This document shows, one piece after another, positions 5,191 through 6,533 of a DNA stretch of 6,533 nucleotides. The notes under the pieces were generated by a model. The model was not told where the DNA came from. It saw only the letters and a program-made list of their open reading frames with translations, and did no database searches. How positions within the stretch are numbered: the stretch's first letter is position 1; every line of letters begins with the position of its first letter. The stretch spans positions 1-6,533 of the forward strand of contig JALWTJ010000225.1 in the NCBI GenBank assembly GCA_027082895.1, written 5' to 3'. A program made the position numbers and the translations under genes. Source of the DNA: Hyphomicrobiales bacterium (GTDB lineage: Bacteria; Pseudomonadota; Alphaproteobacteria; Rhizobiales; Devosiaceae).

Positions 5191-6383
5191 ATGCTGGCAA
5201 GCGCCTGTTCGGCAATGAACTTAAATATGTCAAGGAAGTGCTGGAGACCGAATTCCGCAGTTCCAAGGGGTCGATGATGACCAGCCGTCTGGAGGCGTTC
5301 TTTGCCGAAAAGTTCGGCACGCGGTTCGGTATTGCCTTCGTCAATGGCACGGCGACCATGCATGCGGTACTGGAAGCACATGGTATCGGGCCCGGGGACG
5401 AGGTGATCGTGCCGCCCCTGACTATGTCGGCGACGACCTTTGCCGTTCTGCAGGCCAATGCCACACCGGTTTTTGCCGATGTGGAGCCAGACACGTTCCA
5501 GATTTCCGCCGCTTCGATCCGGGAGCGGATCACGCCCAACACCAAGGCCATCATTACGGTGGCCCTTTATGGCCTGTCCCCGGACATGGACCCGATCATG
5601 GACCTGGCGCGCGAACATGACCTGTTCGTTCTGGAGGACAATGCGGAATGCTTTCTTGGCACATACAAGGGGCGCAAGGTGGGAACGCTGGGCCATGCGG
5701 CCAGCTATTCCTTCCAGAGCTCCAAGCACATTACCAGCGGCGAGGGGGGAATGGTGATTACCGATGATCCCGAACTGGCCGACCGGGTGCGCAAGGTGCA
5801 GTCCCTGGGGTATGCGGGGGTAGGGGCCAGCAAGGGCAAGATCACCAAGGCGGACATTCAGGATCCCGGTTATGAGCGGCATGTGACCATGGGCTGGAAC
5901 TATCGCATGGCCGAATTGTGCTCGGCCGTGGCGCTGGGGCAGATGGAAAATATCAAGGAACTGGTGGGCATCCGTCAGAAGAGTGCGGAAATGTTTGCCC
6001 AGGCGGTCGCCGGTTCCAACTGGGTGGTGCCCCAGCGCACGCCCGATGATTGTGTCCATTCCTACTGGACCTTTGTGGTCAAGCTGGAGCATCCGGACCA
6101 TTCCTGGCATACGGTGCGGGATGCCCTTCGTGCCAATGGCGGGGACGGTGTCTACGGGGCCTGGCAACTGACCTATCTGGAACCCATGTTCCGGGAAATG
6201 GACCTGCTGCGTCGCGAGCGTTTCATTTCGGACGAAAACAAGGCAAGATATGCGCCGGGCCTGTGCCCGGTTGCCGAGGATCTGCAGCCCCGCCTGATGC
6301 AGTTCAAGACCAATTACTGGGATCTGTCCCGGGCCGAGCAGCAGGCGGAAATCCTGGCGCGGACCATTCGGGAACTGTCCTGA
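5187..6383 (+). CDS. DegT/DnrJ/EryC1/StrS family PLP-dependent sugar aminotransferase
   Basis: The 398-aa protein has full family length. Motifs in order are: N53-G-T-A-T (phosphate/substrate loop), the E-V-I-V-P-P-L-T strand, E150-D151-N-A-E154 (D151 should hold the pyridine nitrogen of PLP), and S-F-Q-S-S-K180-H-I-T-S-G-E-G-G. K180 is the expected Schiff-base lysine and the T-x-G-E-G-G glycine loop follows it. N238-Y-R-M-A-E is the conserved dimer-interface motif. Enzymes of this family transfer an amino group, usually from glutamate or glutamine, to a keto sugar that is often nucleotide-linked. They act in the cytoplasm as dimers. All catalytic residues look intact, so this is probably an active aminotransferase and not a dehydratase of the ColD type, which lacks the lysine. 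By context the keto substrate may come from one of the two upstream Gfo/Idh/MocA enzymes (inference). The position aminated is unknown. Confidence 0.92.
   Translation: MNAGKRLFGNELKYVKEVLETEFRSSKGSMMTSRLEAFFAEKFGTRFGIAFVNGTATMHAVLEAHGIGPGDEVIVPPLTMSATTFAVLQANATPVFADVEPDTFQISAASIRERITPNTKAIITVALYGLSPDMDPIMDLAREHDLFVLEDNAECFLGTYKGRKVGTLGHAASYSFQSSKHITSGEGGMVITDDPELADRVRKVQSLGYAGVGASKGKITKADIQDPGYERHVTMGWNYRMAELCSAVALGQMENIKELVGIRQKSAEMFAQAVAGSNWVVPQRTPDDCVHSYWTFVVKLEHPDHSWHTVRDALRANGGDGVYGAWQLTYLEPMFREMDLLRRERFISDENKARYAPGLCPVAEDLQPRLMQFKTNYWDLSRAEQQAEILARTIRELS
5807..5836 (+). other. Second possible G-quadruplex motif
   Basis: G-tracts at 5807-5810, 5816-5820, 5823-5826 and 5834-5836 are separated by loops of 5, 2 and 7 nt. 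This fits the usual G3+N1-7 pattern on the coding strand inside the aminotransferase gene. It is weaker than the motif at 5043-5066 because of its longer loops. Confidence 0.4.
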
Positions 6384-6401
6384 ACCTGTATCGGGGACCA
6401 A

Positions 6402-6408
6402 GGGAGGG
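6402..6408 (+). promoter_or_regulatory. Ribosome binding site fixing the start of the SDR gene
   Basis: GGGAGGG ends 6 nt before the ATG at 6415. A second ATG at 6411 is in another frame and does not give a recognisable protein, whereas 6415 opens directly with the Rossmann strand MRILVAGASG. Confidence 0.7.
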
Positions 6409-6414
6409 ACATGG

Positions 6415-6533
6415 ATGAGGATACTGGTTGCCGGAGCGAGCGGACTGTTGGGGCATGCACTCGTGCCGGCCCTGTTGGCCGGGGGGCACGAAGTGGTGGC
6501 CCATGGCAATCGGAAGGGGCTTGATGTCAGCGG
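6415..6533 (+). CDS. RmlD-like extended short-chain dehydrogenase/reductase, N-terminal part (3'-partial)
   Basis: Only the first 39 codons are in the window. They contain the NAD(P)-binding loop G7-A-S-G10-L-L-G13 right after the first strand MRILVA, then G-H-E-V-V-A-H-G-N-R and L-D-V-S. This arrangement fits the RmlD / NAD-dependent epimerase-dehydratase group of extended SDRs. RmlD reduces dTDP-4-keto-rhamnose; other relatives act as sugar epimerases or dehydratases, and the fragment is too short to choose. The gene starts 31 nt after the aminotransferase stop with a strong ribosome binding site, so it is most likely in the same operon and may process a keto-sugar intermediate (inference). 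Confidence 0.75.
   Translation, partial: MRILVAGASGLLGHALVPALLAGGHEVVAHGNRKGLDVS

Noticed and set aside
5157..6509. 450-aa minus-strand open frame opposite the aminotransferase
   Set aside because: The plus strand encodes a full aminotransferase with all catalytic motifs; the antisense product is low-complexity His/Gly/Pro-rich sequence typical of a shadow frame.

Overview
The window is a GC-rich stretch with every gene on the + strand. It looks like the start of a surface-glycan or nucleotide-sugar gene cluster from a Gram-negative bacterium, most likely an alphaproteobacterium. An Acetobacteraceae- or Rhodospirillales-type genome is a guess from base composition and gene style, and there is no rRNA or other marker to test it. 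No tRNA, rRNA, CRISPR array, insertion sequence or transposase was seen.

Layout. Positions 1-192 are the 3' end of a glycine-rich surface or phage-tail-like protein whose N-terminus lies outside the window. It is followed by a 268-bp gap with a stem-loop at 207-234, a strong Rho-independent terminator at 262-292 and a possible weak promoter near 394-427. From 461 to the right edge there are six closely spaced genes: two different Gfo/Idh/MocA-type NAD(P)-dependent sugar oxidoreductases (461-1435 and 1485-2465), a 641-aa GT-B-like putative glycosyltransferase with an unassigned N-terminal region (2492-4417), a stand-alone SpsF-type cytidylyltransferase (4414-5190), a DegT/DnrJ/EryC1/StrS PLP-dependent sugar aminotransferase (5187-6383), and the first 39 codons of an RmlD-like extended SDR (6415 to the edge). 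The middle junctions are GTGA and ATGA stop/start overlaps, so these genes are probably translationally coupled. The only sizeable internal gap is an AT-rich 49-bp stretch before the second oxidoreductase.

How they could work together (inference). Oxidation of a sugar hydroxyl by a Gfo/Idh/MocA enzyme followed by transamination by a DegT enzyme is the known logic for making amino sugars. An SDR can reduce or epimerise a keto intermediate. An SpsF-like enzyme suggests a CMP-activated acidic sugar, and the GT-B-like protein could transfer the product to a glycan or protein acceptor. The set partly resembles the Bacillus sps spore-coat polysaccharide operon and nonulosonate clusters, but no NeuB-type synthase is visible here and the exact sugar cannot be deduced. 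Two sequence-level oddities are a near-ideal G-quadruplex motif in the SpsF-like gene (5043-5066) and an 8-G homopolymer in the glycine-rich gene (144-151).
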